This document shows positions 8,001-17,111 of a stretch of 64,000 nt of DNA, piece after piece. Position 1 is the stretch's first letter. Each line of letters begins with the position of its first letter. Below the pieces are notes generated by a model. The model saw only the letters and a program-made list of their open reading frames with translations. It was not told the DNA's origin and did no database searches. The position numbers and the translations under genes were made by a program. Source of the stretch: Staphylococcus durrellii (GTDB taxonomy: Bacteria > Bacillota > Bacilli > Staphylococcales > Staphylococcaceae). The DNA is taken from assembly GCF_015594545.1 (NCBI RefSeq), contig NZ_JADIIO010000001.1, positions 1,736,001-1,800,000 on the forward strand, written 5' to 3'.

Positions 8001-9114
8001 TAGCAACAAGACGTTCACATCTTCGAAATCAGTGTTTGTTGATAAAGATGAATATGTATACGGGACGGTAAACAATAAAACTGGATGGATTGCTTTAAAA
8101 GACTTAGGTATTAAAGCTAAAACACCGATTGTGAAGAAGCCAATTACTAAAGCTAAACCAGTTGATTACAATAGAGCTCAAAAACAAAAATTTGATTATG
8201 TCGTGTATAACAAAACAGGTTATTTCTATGACTCACCTACTGCTAAGACTGCTGGTTCATTAAATCAATACTATTCAACTATTTTTGCAAGTTATGAAAA
8301 AATAGTAATTAATGGTGTTACTTGGTACCATGGAAAATTAGAAAATGGCAAAAAGGTATGGATTAAAGAGTCAGATTTACGTAAAGAACTTATCAAATAT
8401 ATCAGTACTGGAAAAACTTTAGATCAAGCAGCTGCTAAACAATATGGTTTACCTTTCAAACCACAAATTCAACGCGTGCCTGGAACTTGGAATAATGCTA
8501 GTTTAAGTGAAATTAAAAATGCTATGAATACTGCTACATTATCTAAAGACAAAACACAAAAATATCAATTCTTACGTTTAGACAAATCTCAAGATATAAG
8601 TGCAACAGATTTAGATAAACTACTGCAAGGAAAAGGTATTTTACAAGGTCAGGGTGCCGCATTTAAGGAAGCAGCTAAAACTTATAACATTAATGAAGTT
8701 TATCTTATTTCACATGCCTTATTAGAAACTGGTAATGGTACTTCTACATTAGCTAATGGTGGCGATGTGATAAATAATAAAGTAAACACTAAAGCCCCTA
8801 CTAAGTATTACAATATGTTTGGTATCGGTGCATATGATAGTGACGCAGTAAGACAAGGCTTTATCCGTGCGAAACAAGAAGGTTGGAACACTGTAAGAAA
8901 AGCAATTATCGGCGGTGCTAAATTCATCGCAAACTCATATATACATCAAGGTCAAAACACGCTATACAAAATGCGTTGGAATCCATCAAACCCAGGAACG
9001 CATCAATATGCTACTGACGTTAATTGGGCGAAACATAACGCAACACGCATTAAAGGTTTTTATGATTCAATGGGACAAGTAGGAAAATATTTCGATATTA
9101 ATACGTATATTTAA
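5098..9114 (+). CDS. atl: Bifunctional autolysin Atl (amidase and glucosaminidase)
   Basis: Major secreted peptidoglycan hydrolase that separates daughter cells; family members are cleaved into an amidase and an endo-beta-N-acetylglucosaminidase. Order in 1338 aa: signal peptide (residues 1-29, ending AHA); a long Asn/Gln/Ser/Thr-rich propeptide with 35-residue repeats; an Amidase_2 domain at about 470-650 with H500 (MHDTAN), H557 and E559 (HVELVH) and H621 (DPH); SH3b/GW wall-binding repeats at about 680-1080; and a C-terminal glucosaminidase with SHALLETGNG, predicted catalytic Glu at 1210. Start ATG 5098 follows AAAGGGG. It is longer than the 1256 aa I remember for S. aureus Atl; at least part of the difference probably lies in the propeptide. 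A terminator follows. Confidence 0.98.
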   Translation: MSKKFNYKAPSIIALTLAGTALTTHHAHASEKTQDQATNKNVLNDDSTIKQSEQIKNDVSNPTTNISGKQIYQDPTVVKEQVNNDSQNYEATLDNLHNNNDSTDSSSANNQLETGRKQIDDSNSTEENKTSQEASNKTASQTNEFDNKLQTASDTNAIQPDDKNVDQTKSSTNEEKQTDNQNSFNFNVQNNNIENNVVGSTQTAQSTDDNSNAGSTEQATSKQVASTTADDSAQKQPTAQSTVVNSDAGSTEQATSKQVASTTADDSAQKQPTAQSTVVNSDVESTEQATSKQVASTTADDSAQKQPTAQSTDVNSNAGSTEQATSKQVASTTADDSTQKQPTAQSTVVNSDAVLTKQATSKPKVTVKTNDIQNTVATAQIKTATPNTTQKQPIATQPTNVSQKDKTTATTGTATFRSASAAPKLRTLTATNTTQKPAVKKEATTIAKTSLPKYTPQVKSSINDYIRSKNYAVPNYEEDIASYLPKYSYRNGKPEGIVMHDTANDNSTIQGEVNYMKNNYNSAFVHAYVDGNRVIETANTDYLAWGAGPAANDRFIHVELVHTHTADDFARSINNYADYAATNLQYYGLKPDSSEYDGQGTVWTHKAVSNYLGGTDHSDPHGYLQSHGYTYDELYDLINEKYLIKTGKVAAWGTTSSSGSTKPSGSNTGNATPTGKLTVSNLTNTQGTVKATNNGLYTSVYDTVGKKNSTINGKTYQLSKKATLGSKSFYLITDNKSKTNLGWMQTGDVTVKKIAASTNNQLTVKSLKNTQGTVKSSNHGVYTTVYDKTTKDGSKYAGKTYQLSKKANLGSKSFYLITDSKSKTNLGWLQTGDITVKEATSAKTSSVAAAKPKTNQTQNVSKVGQTSPSKLGIKASVYDKTTKDGSKYAGKTFNVTKQRKQGNTTYVLIQNSTNATPIGWVDTKHINTRSLSKAAAKKGEYVVKSTNSGLYAMPWGTKSQVLEQSKKLSNKTFTSSKSVFVDKDEYVYGTVNNKTGWIALKDLGIKAKTPIVKKPITKAKPVDYNRAQKQKFDYVVYNKTGYFYDSPTAKTAGSLNQYYSTIFASYEKIVINGVTWYHGKLENGKKVWIKESDLRKELIKYISTGKTLDQAAAKQYGLPFKPQIQRVPGTWNNASLSEIKNAMNTATLSKDKTQKYQFLRLDKSQDISATDLDKLLQGKGILQGQGAAFKEAAKTYNINEVYLISHALLETGNGTSTLANGGDVINNKVNTKAPTKYYNMFGIGAYDSDAVRQGFIRAKQEGWNTVRKAIIGGAKFIANSYIHQGQNTLYKMRWNPSNPGTHQYATDVNWAKHNATRIKGFYDSMGQVGKYFDINTYI
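5704..6186 (+). repeat. 105-bp in-frame tandem repeat in the atl propeptide
   Basis: Four near-identical 105-bp units (5704-5808, 5809-5913, 5914-6018, 6019-6123) plus a degenerate partial fifth. Each encodes 35 residues built around STEQATSKQVASTTADDS. Near-identity at DNA level suggests recent expansion or ongoing homogenisation, and probable length variation between strains. Confidence 0.95.
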
Positions 9115-9143
9115 TGCCAAAATTTATTAAACAACATTTAAAA

Positions 9144-9180
9144 GGCTGGGACGTCGTTAAAACGTCTCAGCCTCAAATTT
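9144..9180 (+). terminator. Terminator after atl
   Basis: Stem GGCTGGGACGT/ACGTCTCAGCC (11 pairs including a wobble) around a 7-nt loop, then CTCAAATTTT. It resembles the GGCTGGGACG...CGTCCCAGCC hairpins common in staphylococcal genomes. Confidence 0.75.
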
Positions 9181-9262
9181 TAAATATTAATATATTTTAT
9201 TTATTTCTATTGATATGAGTTATCTTATACTTTTAAATTTTAGCCTCATTACTCAAAAATAT

Positions 9263-9682
9263 TTAATTGCATTGATAACGTCCAGCCAATTTCATTAAAA
9301 GTGTTTTAAAGCGCTGAATATCTTCATCAGTTAATCCCTGACATCGTGCTTCAATCAACTCTACTCTACTATTGATTATTTGTTGTATTAATATGCGAGA
9401 TTTTTCAGTCAATATGATGTCTTTACATCTTAAGTCTGTTTTATTTTGAACACTTTTCAGATAACCTAGTTTACATAGTTTCTTAATCCAACGTGATACA
9501 ATGGATTGTTCCTTGTTAAGTTTCATCGTTAATTCATATTGTGATAAATTGGAGTGGTTAAAAACAATAGTCAACAATTCAATTTGTTCAGAAGATAATT
9601 CAGTATACTGTCCAAGTCTTCTACTAACTAAGTTTAATTCATTGCTTGTGTGTGTTAATAATTTTTCTAGTTGTTTATACAA
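9263..9682 (-). CDS. MarR family transcriptional regulator
   Basis: A 139-aa winged helix-turn-helix regulator that should bind DNA as a dimer; ligand unknown. The core is recognisable: QIELLTIVFNHSNLSQYELTMKLNKEQSIVSRWIKKLCKLGYL (helix-turn-helix), then the wing with DLRCKDIILTEKSR. The start is TTG at 9682, about 11 nt after a GGAG. An ATG within that site opens a five-codon frame that stops almost at once. It is divergent from the acyltransferase gene at 9837, so autoregulation or control of that gene is plausible. A MarR gene next to atl is also what I recall in S. aureus (SA0904). Confidence 0.85.
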   Translation of the reverse strand: MYKQLEKLLTHTSNELNLVSRRLGQYTELSSEQIELLTIVFNHSNLSQYELTMKLNKEQSIVSRWIKKLCKLGYLKSVQNKTDLRCKDIILTEKSRILIQQIINSRVELIEARCQGLTDEDIQRFKTLLMKLAGRYQCN

Positions 9683-9836
9683 AGTTGATCATCTCCACTA
9701 CTTTTATATTGTTTTTATTATAAAATCGTTTGTAATATCTCACAACAATAAACTGGTTATTACTCAATTTTGTTGCAATAGTGATAGTTTTTATAATAAA
9801 TTATATATATTGAGCATTTACTAAAGGAGCAGAATC

Positions 9837-10841
9837 ATGACACAAATTAAAGAAAGAGATTACTTTTTTGATAATGCACGTGCCCTATTAATATTTCTTG
9901 TCGTATTTGGACATTTAATAGAACCTTATAGGAGTTCTAGTGGATTTATCACATCATTATATTTAACAATTTATAGTTTTCACATGCCAGGTTTCTTATT
10001 TATTTCAGGATACTTTGCGAAAAAAGCGGGCCAAGCTGGCTATATAGAAAAGGTATCAAAAAAATTATTAATCCCATATTTTATTTTCTTTGCCTTCTTT
10101 TCAGTTTTTTATTACTTTACAGGTAAGGAAAGTAAATTAACATTCGATCCATTTGATCCAGTTTTTGCGTTATGGTTCTTACTAACACTATTCTTCTTCC
10201 ATATTATATTAGTTATAGTGAAAGACTATAAACCATACATCATCTTACCTTTAGTAGTTATTATAGCGTTATTAGCAGGCTTCTCTGATGACATTGGACA
10301 ATATTTAAGCTTATCTAGAACAATCACATTTTTCCCTATATTCTATTTAGGTTATCTATTCAATAAACATCACACTGCTATATTTAGAAACAAAAAGCTT
10401 ATTCCGATATCCATTATTATATTTATAGTTTTTTACTTTGGTTACACGATTCACCCTATTAAATCTGATTGGTTATTCGGAAGAGCTAGTTACATTTCGT
10501 TAGAAGACAAAGAAGGTGTATATAGCCCAATTAAACGACTTGTCATTTATTGTGGCATTTTTACTTTGATGTTTGCGTTCTTCAATTTAACACCAAAAAG
10601 AAAACATTTCTTTACTTATATAGGTAGAAGAACTATGCAAGTATATTTATTACACGGACTTTTTATCGGCATTATAAAAGCTTTTGATTTTCATCCATTT
10701 AAATCACCAACATCAATATTTACTTTTATATACTTACTTTTAATGGCGGCGATTATCGTATATGTGCTATCTACGCATTTTGTAGCAAAATGGACAAATC
10801 CTGTCATTCATTTAAAACGACCGGCAAATTACCGGGACTAA
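9837..10841 (+). CDS. Acyltransferase-3 family membrane protein
   Basis: A 334-aa polytopic membrane protein of the OafA/IcaC acyltransferase-3 family, which O-acylates cell-surface sugars or other exported molecules. The opening RDYFFDNARALLIFLVVFGHLIEPYR holds the family's R..D.AR..L...VV.GH signature with the conserved His. SFHMPGFLFISGYFAKK, further helices and MQVYLLHGLFIGI near the end also match. About ten membrane spans can be counted. ATG 9837 follows AAAGGAG. It lies divergent from the MarR gene and upstream of the aminotransferase, separated from it by a large hairpin. The acyl acceptor is unknown; the family is sure. Confidence 0.88.
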   Translation: MTQIKERDYFFDNARALLIFLVVFGHLIEPYRSSSGFITSLYLTIYSFHMPGFLFISGYFAKKAGQAGYIEKVSKKLLIPYFIFFAFFSVFYYFTGKESKLTFDPFDPVFALWFLLTLFFFHIILVIVKDYKPYIILPLVVIIALLAGFSDDIGQYLSLSRTITFFPIFYLGYLFNKHHTAIFRNKKLIPISIIIFIVFYFGYTIHPIKSDWLFGRASYISLEDKEGVYSPIKRLVIYCGIFTLMFAFFNLTPKRKHFFTYIGRRTMQVYLLHGLFIGIIKAFDFHPFKSPTSIFTFIYLLLMAAIIVYVLSTHFVAKWTNPVIHLKRPANYRD

Positions 10842-10849
10842 GTATTTAA

Positions 10850-10950
10850 CCGAATTGTTATACTGCAATCTATGTTATGCTAGAAGTAATTTGAATTGTT
10901 CAAATGACCTTCTCTAGATTGTTGATAACAATTCGGAATTTTTTATTTTT
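10850..10950 (+). promoter_or_regulatory. Nested hairpin with T-run in the aminotransferase leader
   Basis: One long imperfect hairpin: outer 12-bp stem CCGAATTGTTAT (10850-10861) with ATAACAATTCGG (10925-10936), then CAATCTA/TAGATTG (10866-10872 and 10915-10921), AGAAG/CTTCT (10882-10886 and 10909-10913) and ATTTGAA/TTCAAAT with a 3-nt loop. It is followed by AATTTTTTATTTTTT and immediately by the GAGGTG ribosome site. It could be a plain terminator for the acyltransferase gene or an attenuator for the aminotransferase. I recognise no riboswitch class. Confidence 0.7.
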
Positions 10951-10962
10951 TGAGGTGAAATC

Positions 10963-12123
10963 ATGCAACTATCATTAAATGACCATTCTCAATTTTTGAG
11001 AGCACCAAGTATTCGTCAATTCTCTAATCGTATGAAGGATATAGATGATTGCGTAAACTTGACTATAGGACAACCCGACTTTACAATGCCACAAGTTGTG
11101 AAGGATGCTTATATTAATGCTATCAACGAAAATATGACAAGTTATTCTCACAATAAAGGCTTAAGTGAAACAAGACAGGCCGTAAGTAAATATTTTAATA
11201 ATAAATATGGCTTTTTCTATGATGAAGAAGAAATTATCATTACGAATGGTGCAAGTGAAGCTATAGACACAGCGTTAAGAAGTATATTAAACCCCGGAGA
11301 TGAAATAATTATTCCAGGCCCAATATACGCTGGTTATATTCCATTAATTGAAACGCTTGGTGGCGTCCCAGTTTATATAGATACCACTTCGACAGCTTAT
11401 AAAGTAACACCCGAGGCTATAGAACAACATGTGACACAACAAACAAAAGCTATTTTACTAAATTACCCTACTAATCCTACAGGTGTAACATTAACCTATG
11501 ATGAAGTTGAAGCAATAGCTTACACTTTAAGCAAACATGAAATTTTTGTTATTAGTGACGAAATTTATGCTGAAAATACTTTTGATGGTGAACATACATC
11601 TTTTGCACAATTTTCTTTATTAAGAGATCAGTTGCTATTAATTGGCGGCTTAAGTAAGTCTCATTCTGCAACAGGTATTCGCATAGGATTTTTAGTAGGC
11701 CCATTTTACCTAATTGAAAAACTTACATTTATGCATGCATATAATTGTATCTGTGCAAATGTTCCTGCACAAGTAGCATGTATCGCAGCGTTAAATGAAG
11801 GTTTGGAAGCACCTCAATATATGAATGAAGCATATATTGAACGTAAAAATTATTTAATTTCAGAACTTAAAGCATTAGGTTTTGATTTAAATGCTCAACC
11901 TGAAGGGGCTTTTTATATATTCCCTGATATTTCTAAATTCACAAATGATGATTTCGCCTTTTGTGTGAAATTACTTGAAGAAGCTCATTTAGCAATTGTC
12001 CCTGGTTCTTCCTTTACTAATTACGGCAAAGGTCATGTCAGAATTTCTTATGCATATGAACTTGATGTGCTTAAAGAAGGTATGCGCCGATTAAAAAAAT
12101 TTATGACCGCTAATTATAATTAA
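10963..12123 (+). CDS. PLP-dependent aminotransferase, class I/II
   Basis: A 386-aa fold-type I aminotransferase, cytosolic and pyridoxal-phosphate dependent. Visible: NLTIGQPDF near the N-terminus, NGASEAIDTALRSILNPGDEI (cofactor phosphate loop), NYPTNPTG (Asn binding the PLP ring), SDEIYAENTFDG (Asp) and the Schiff-base Lys in GGLSKSHSATGIRIGF, then RISYAYE with the substrate carboxylate Arg. It looks like the PatA/aspartate aminotransferase group, but sequence alone does not fix the substrate; N-acetyl-diaminopimelate or aromatic amino acids are alternatives. ATG 10963 follows GAGGTG. It ends at a shared bidirectional terminator. From memory, S. aureus has sspABC between this gene and menB; no protease gene is here. 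Confidence 0.88.
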   Translation: MQLSLNDHSQFLRAPSIRQFSNRMKDIDDCVNLTIGQPDFTMPQVVKDAYINAINENMTSYSHNKGLSETRQAVSKYFNNKYGFFYDEEEIIITNGASEAIDTALRSILNPGDEIIIPGPIYAGYIPLIETLGGVPVYIDTTSTAYKVTPEAIEQHVTQQTKAILLNYPTNPTGVTLTYDEVEAIAYTLSKHEIFVISDEIYAENTFDGEHTSFAQFSLLRDQLLLIGGLSKSHSATGIRIGFLVGPFYLIEKLTFMHAYNCICANVPAQVACIAALNEGLEAPQYMNEAYIERKNYLISELKALGFDLNAQPEGAFYIFPDISKFTNDDFAFCVKLLEEAHLAIVPGSSFTNYGKGHVRISYAYELDVLKEGMRRLKKFMTANYN

Positions 12124-12203
12124 ATTTATCTAATTAAAATAAAACCAATATGGACTCACAAAGATCACTTTCGTTTGAATTTTATTAATTATTACGAGGT
12201 ATA

Positions 12204-12250
12204 AAAATAGCAATTTCTATTGATATTAAATAGAAATTGCTATTTTTGTT
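12204..12250. terminator. Bidirectional terminator, aminotransferase and menB
   Basis: A 16-bp stem AAAATAGCAATTTCTA/TAGAAATTGCTATTTT with an 11-nt loop. An A-tract on one side and TTTTTGTTTTG on the other make it work in both directions for the convergent genes. Confidence 0.85.
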
Positions 12251-12296
12251 TTGTTGAAGTTTGAGATATTTGTGTACCAAACGTTTAGATTTATTT

Positions 12297-13115
12297 TTAT
12301 GGGAATTTAGGGAATTGATCAAAGTCAGGGTCACGTTTTTCTTTAAACGCATCTCGACCTTCCTTAGCTTCGTCTGTAGTGTAATACAATAATGTTGCAT
12401 CTCCAGCCATTTGTTGCAATCCTGCTAAACCATCTGTATCAGCATTCATTGCAGCTTTTAAGAATCTTAAAGCAGTTGGAGAATGTTGCATAATTTCTTC
12501 ACACCATTTAACTGTTTCGTCTTCTATATCAGCTAAAGGAACAACTGTATTAACTAAGCCCATATCCAATGCTTCTTGCGCATTGTATTGACGACATAAA
12601 TACCATATTTCGCGTGCTTTTTTATGACCAACTATGCGTGCTAAGTAGCCAGAACCATATCCTGCATCAAATGAACCAACTTTAGGTCCTGTTTGGCCGA
12701 AGATGGCATTATCAGCAGCAATTGTAAGGTCACATACTACGTTTAATACGTTTCCTCCACCAATAGCATATCCTCTTACCATTGCAATGACTGGTTTAGG
12801 GATTACTCGGATTAAACGTTGCAAGTCTAAAACATTTAAACGAGGAATTTGATCTTCTCCAACATAGCCACCGTGGCCACGTTTCTTTTGATCACCGCCG
12901 GAACAAAATGCTTTGTCACCTTCGCCAGTTAAAATAATTACAGAAATACGTTGATCGTCTCTTGCACGACTAAATGCATCTATCATTTCTTGCACTGTAT
13001 CTGGCGTAAAGGCATTGCGTACTTCAGGTCTATTAATAGTTACCTTTGCTATACCATTGTAAAATTCATATTTTATCTCTCTATATTCTTTAATTGTTTC
13101 CCACTGTCTAGTCAT
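12297..13115 (-). CDS. menB: 1,4-dihydroxy-2-naphthoyl-CoA synthase MenB
   Basis: Menaquinone pathway: ring closure of o-succinylbenzoyl-CoA to 1,4-dihydroxy-2-naphthoyl-CoA. At 272 aa it is a full-length crotonase-fold enzyme, nearly colinear with S. aureus MenB as I remember it. Seen: [15 protein letters not shown] (oxyanion-hole Gly pair), [45 protein letters not shown] (active-site loop) and the usual ending [13 protein letters not shown]. It is the last gene of menF-menD-menH-menB, its start overlapping the end of menH by 8 bases behind AAGGAG. A terminator follows. Confidence 0.98.
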   Translation of the reverse strand: MTRQWETIKEYREIKYEFYNGIAKVTINRPEVRNAFTPDTVQEMIDAFSRARDDQRISVIILTGEGDKAFCSGGDQKKRGHGGYVGEDQIPRLNVLDLQRLIRVIPKPVIAMVRGYAIGGGNVLNVVCDLTIAADNAIFGQTGPKVGSFDAGYGSGYLARIVGHKKAREIWYLCRQYNAQEALDMGLVNTVVPLADIEDETVKWCEEIMQHSPTALRFLKAAMNADTDGLAGLQQMAGDATLLYYTTDEAKEGRDAFKEKRDPDFDQFPKFP

Positions 13116-13914
13116 TTTGCTCCTCCTTATTTAAAAAACCTAATACTATTTTATCAAATTCTTCAGCATCTTCCACGTGAACAGTATGTCCAACGTTAGA
13201 AATTTTTATAACTTCTGTATTGGGTATCTCAGTAGTTAAACGCTGACTAATTTCACCAAACTTCCGATCCAATTCGCCAACTATGATTAACGTTGGTATA
13301 TGAATATTTTTAATATCATGCCATAAGTTAGGCATGTTACCAGTACCGTATTCTCTTAATGCTTGGGCCAAACGTGCAGGGTTTTGATTCATTCGCATCG
13401 TTCTAATCCGTTGCTGTATTGATTTATCTAAATCATATTGCGTTTGAAATAATGGTAATTTTTCCCAATCATTTACGAATATTTCTAAACCTGCGATATC
13501 CAATACTTTCGCTCGTGCTTTATCAACCTGTTGACGTTCTATACGATTGTCTTCAGAATCGATGCCCGCCGACGTACTTTCAAGTATCAAACCATGCATT
13601 TCCATTTTACCATTAAGTGCATAATATATTGCAACTCTGCCACCCATAGAATAACCATGTAAATAAATATCATAATTTGTGAAATTTCGTAATGTTTCAT
13701 CTAAATAATGGCTAATCGTTTTGAAGTTCCATTCTTCTTCACTGTTAGTCTCGTCGCTACCATGACCCGGTAAGTCTATCGTTAATACATTTACATTGCT
13801 TGTAAATGACGATAATAGATGATTAAAACTTGTATGATCACTAATAAACCCATGAAGTAAAACTAATAATTTAGTACTATCATTTTTTGCTTTGTGAAAA
13901 TTATAATTTAGCAT
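13108..13914 (-). CDS. menH: MenH, 2-succinyl-6-hydroxy-2,4-cyclohexadiene-1-carboxylate synthase
   Basis: An alpha/beta hydrolase-fold lyase that removes pyruvate from SEPHCHC, the MenD product. In 268 aa: [15 protein letters not shown] (oxyanion loop), DLPGHGSDE, the nucleophile elbow [13 protein letters not shown] with its Ser, VGELDRKFG (Asp of the triad) and [14 protein letters not shown] (His). Translation is probably coupled, since the start overlaps menD by 14 bases and the end overlaps menB by 8. A generic alpha/beta hydrolase would be the alternative, but the motifs and the men operon position settle the call. Confidence 0.95.
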   Translation of the reverse strand: MLNYNFHKAKNDSTKLLVLLHGFISDHTSFNHLLSSFTSNVNVLTIDLPGHGSDETNSEEEWNFKTISHYLDETLRNFTNYDIYLHGYSMGGRVAIYYALNGKMEMHGLILESTSAGIDSEDNRIERQQVDKARAKVLDIAGLEIFVNDWEKLPLFQTQYDLDKSIQQRIRTMRMNQNPARLAQALREYGTGNMPNLWHDIKNIHIPTLIIVGELDRKFGEISQRLTTEIPNTEVIKISNVGHTVHVEDAEEFDKIVLGFLNKEEQND

Positions 13915-15583
13915 TAACTATTTCCCCTAGCTTACTATAAAGTATGGTGTGTTGTTCTTTATTTACATCTCTATCAGTGATTACTTCATAAATATGGGCG
14001 CCTATTTGAGATAATGATTCATATTTAAAGTCTTCAATATTATCTATTTTTTTGTAGGTAAAATTATACAGTAAGGCAGCATGTTCAAAATTCAAGCCAG
14101 TTGGCGTACCAAATAAACGTTCGAAATATTCCTCTGCACTATTTTTTTGTGGTAAATAAGAGAAAATACCACCACCATCATTATTTAATAAAATAATATT
14201 TAAATTGATATCATTTAATTTAGACATCAGTAAGCCATTCATATCATGATAAAAGGCTAAATCACCAATTAGCAAAGTCACTTTTTTATGGGCAGCCATA
14301 CCAATAGCTGTCGATACAACCCCGTCAATACCATTAGCTCCACGGTTCGCATACATTTCCGCTTCACAGTCTATGAATAAATTATCTACGTCTCTAATTG
14401 GCATACTATTGCTTACAAATAATGTGTCTTCGTCGGTTAATTTATCTAGTAAATGTGCAACATAAGCCGCTTCATCGTTCGCATTATATACGTATTCTTT
14501 TATTTTTACTTTTGCTCTTTTCTCTAAATCTTGCCAATATTGTAGCCATTTTAAGCGATCAACTGATGATACTTCAGCTAATTGTCTAAAGAAATCATTA
14601 GCCGATATTTCATAGGAAATGTCCGGCGCAATTGGAAAGGCATCAGGTCGATCGTTATTCTGAACTAAGATTTGGTAGGCTTTAGTTCGTTTTAACCATT
14701 GATTTAAAGCTTTTGATATGACTGGCTTACCAACTCTAATGATAAAATCTACTTCAGTATCTAAACCCGCTCTATATAATAAATCGTAAGTAGCAATAAC
14801 GTTAGGGTGTTTCACTTTACGTAATTGACTTAATGGATCTGCTAATATCGGCACATCATGAATTGTAGCAAAAGTTAAAATTTGATCTACGTCTTCGTGT
14901 TGCACATCTCCAACAATAATTAAGCCCCTTTTTTTCTTGATGATCGTTGCGATTTCATTTAAAGTTGCAGTTTTTTGATAATGTGGCATAGGTTTAACAT
15001 TAGAAGTTAACATACTTCTTTCTTCTAAATCAGGTGTTAACGGCTCTCTAAACGGTAAATTAAAGTGAATAGGTCCTCTATGTGGTCCGTAGAGATGTTG
15101 GCTTGACTTTTGTAATTGTAAAGCAATCGTGTCAGCCATTTTATCTTCATATTCACCACTGTCAGCGATTGGAAAATCGAACTGATACTGTACATAGTTT
15201 TCAAACATTTGCGTTTGATTAATTGCTTGTGGTGCACCAATGCCCCTTAACTCATGTGGTCTATCACTTGTTAATACAACTAATGGTAATCTACTTATTT
15301 GGCTTTCAGCTATTGCTGGCGTGTAATTAGCAGCTGCAGTGCCTGAAGTACATAATATTGCAACAGGTTTTTCGCTACCTTTCATTAAACCTAATGCAAA
15401 AAATGCAGCACTACGTTCATCTGGATGTATCCAAGAAGTTAACTTTGGATGAGCTTCAATCGCAATTGCCAATGGTGTTGAACGTGACCCTGGACTAATA
15501 ACAACCTCTCTTATTCCATACGCATATAATTCAGATGCTAATGTATAAACTTGTTTTGTTAAGGCTTCTTTATGATTCATCAT
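13901..15583 (-). CDS. menD: SEPHCHC synthase MenD (thiamine-diphosphate enzyme)
   Basis: Condenses isochorismate and 2-oxoglutarate, the first committed menaquinone step, with thiamine diphosphate and Mg. At 560 aa it has the three-domain layout of ThDP enzymes: [15 protein letters not shown] with [38 protein letters not shown] at the N-terminus, a central domain, and the cofactor-binding [15 protein letters not shown]...[18 protein letters not shown] near the C-terminus. The second ATG three bases in is an equally good start. It overlaps menF by 14 bases and menH by 14. Confidence 0.97.
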   Translation of the reverse strand: MMNHKEALTKQVYTLASELYAYGIREVVISPGSRSTPLAIAIEAHPKLTSWIHPDERSAAFFALGLMKGSEKPVAILCTSGTAAANYTPAIAESQISRLPLVVLTSDRPHELRGIGAPQAINQTQMFENYVQYQFDFPIADSGEYEDKMADTIALQLQKSSQHLYGPHRGPIHFNLPFREPLTPDLEERSMLTSNVKPMPHYQKTATLNEIATIIKKKRGLIIVGDVQHEDVDQILTFATIHDVPILADPLSQLRKVKHPNVIATYDLLYRAGLDTEVDFIIRVGKPVISKALNQWLKRTKAYQILVQNNDRPDAFPIAPDISYEISANDFFRQLAEVSSVDRLKWLQYWQDLEKRAKVKIKEYVYNANDEAAYVAHLLDKLTDEDTLFVSNSMPIRDVDNLFIDCEAEMYANRGANGIDGVVSTAIGMAAHKKVTLLIGDLAFYHDMNGLLMSKLNDINLNIILLNNDGGGIFSYLPQKNSAEEYFERLFGTPTGLNFEHAALLYNFTYKKIDNIEDFKYESLSQIGAHIYEVITDRDVNKEQHTILYSKLGEIVNAKL

Positions 15584-16928
15584 CTTTATCTACTCCTAAA
15601 GCTTTCATCATTGGGGTGAATTTTATTGCCGTTTCTTCTACTTCACTGTCAGGATTTGAATTATTTACAATGCCACAACCTGCATATAAAGTTGCATATT
15701 GCCCTTTTATCAGCATAGATCTAATGGCAACTACAAACTCACAGTTATCATACATATCGATATATCCCACTGGAGCGCCATACAAGCCTCTCGTACCAAA
15801 TTCGTTATCATCTATATATTTAACTGCTGCTTCTTTAGGAAACCCACCTAAAGCTGGCGTAGGATGTAAATTATCTAATAGTCCGATATAAGATTCGCTT
15901 TTTAAATCGCCTCTAATTTCAGTTAACAAATGATACAAATGATCATTAGCTAAAATTTTAGGACTATCGTTGTATTCTACAGTGTTAACATAGGGCTCTA
16001 TATCATGTAAGATACTTTTAACTACAAATTGATGTTCGCTTAAATTTTTATTGTCATTCAAAAATGCTTCAATGTTTTGTTGGTCAACTGATTCTTTATG
16101 AGAGCGACTAATCGTACCAGCTATTGCTTTGGTATAAAGCACATCCTCTTGAACTTCCATTAATTGTTCAGGCGTTTGTGAAAAGAAAATGCTACTGGCT
16201 GATTCTAAAACTACTAAATAACTATTTTTTTCACCTTGCATTGCTTGCTTAAGTATATAAGCAATATCAATAGGTTTATTAAACTCTATTAATCTTTTGC
16301 GAGCTAATACTACTTTGTTATTACCATTCAATTTATCAATAGTTTCTTTTACTAAATCACGCCACTCTTCCTTGTAAATATCGTCGATAGATTGAACCTG
16401 TCCCATTTCAGCATGCGCATTCTTTGCCGATTGCGTTAAATGTTCGATAATAGCTTTGAAATGACTTATATCGAAGTTTTGTCGCTTACCAGTATAAGTG
16501 ACAAAAGACATTCCGTTACTTATTGTTACTAATACTTCAGGGAGTATAAAATGGTTAAGACCAAATTCATCCCATTCATCACTATTTTTATGTGATGAAA
16601 ATTGGAAACCACCGCATATTCTTAAATGGTGATAAGTCGAATTAGGATGTATTAATTCGATATCATTTTTATCTTTTTTCCACTCTTGGAAGATAGATTG
16701 TTTGTTGTCTAAATTGTTTTTCAAACGTTTAATAGTACCGTAACCAAAATATGAGGCTGTACTATCATTCTTTTTAAAATAAAAGCGATCCCCAGCATTT
16801 TCTTCGGTCAATTGAAATAAAATAGTCGGGTCAAGTTCATAGTCTATTTGAGCTTCAACCGAAACCCAAGTACGTTCACTTGCGTGCACCGCTGCGACAA
16901 TTTCATCTTCCCTGACGTCCACACTCAT
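15570..16928 (-). CDS. menF: Isochorismate synthase MenF
   Basis: Converts chorismate to isochorismate for menaquinone. It belongs to the anthranilate synthase component I/chorismate-binding family. The C-terminal half has [79 protein letters not shown] and [23 protein letters not shown] with the HPTPA motif separates isochorismate from anthranilate synthases. I prefer the ATG at 16928 (MSVDVRED), which has AAGAAGTG 6 nt upstream; an in-frame ATG at 16946 would add six residues. First gene of the men unit, divergent from menA. Confidence 0.95.
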   Translation of the reverse strand: MSVDVREDEIVAAVHASERTWVSVEAQIDYELDPTILFQLTEENAGDRFYFKKNDSTASYFGYGTIKRLKNNLDNKQSIFQEWKKDKNDIELIHPNSTYHHLRICGGFQFSSHKNSDEWDEFGLNHFILPEVLVTISNGMSFVTYTGKRQNFDISHFKAIIEHLTQSAKNAHAEMGQVQSIDDIYKEEWRDLVKETIDKLNGNNKVVLARKRLIEFNKPIDIAYILKQAMQGEKNSYLVVLESASSIFFSQTPEQLMEVQEDVLYTKAIAGTISRSHKESVDQQNIEAFLNDNKNLSEHQFVVKSILHDIEPYVNTVEYNDSPKILANDHLYHLLTEIRGDLKSESYIGLLDNLHPTPALGGFPKEAAVKYIDDNEFGTRGLYGAPVGYIDMYDNCEFVVAIRSMLIKGQYATLYAGCGIVNNSNPDSEVEETAIKFTPMMKALGVDKDDES

Positions 16929-17111
16929 CTCGTTCACTTCTTTCATATTTCAAATTTCACTCATTATTATATTGTACCATCTTTCACAATCTCTGTACTA
17001 AATCTTGCTTAAATTTATACCCTTTAAACTACCGTAAGTTGACCTCAGGCGTAACTTCTATTAAAATAACTCTATCAAAGTATATTTTTTAGAATACGAG
17101 GTAATTTATAT

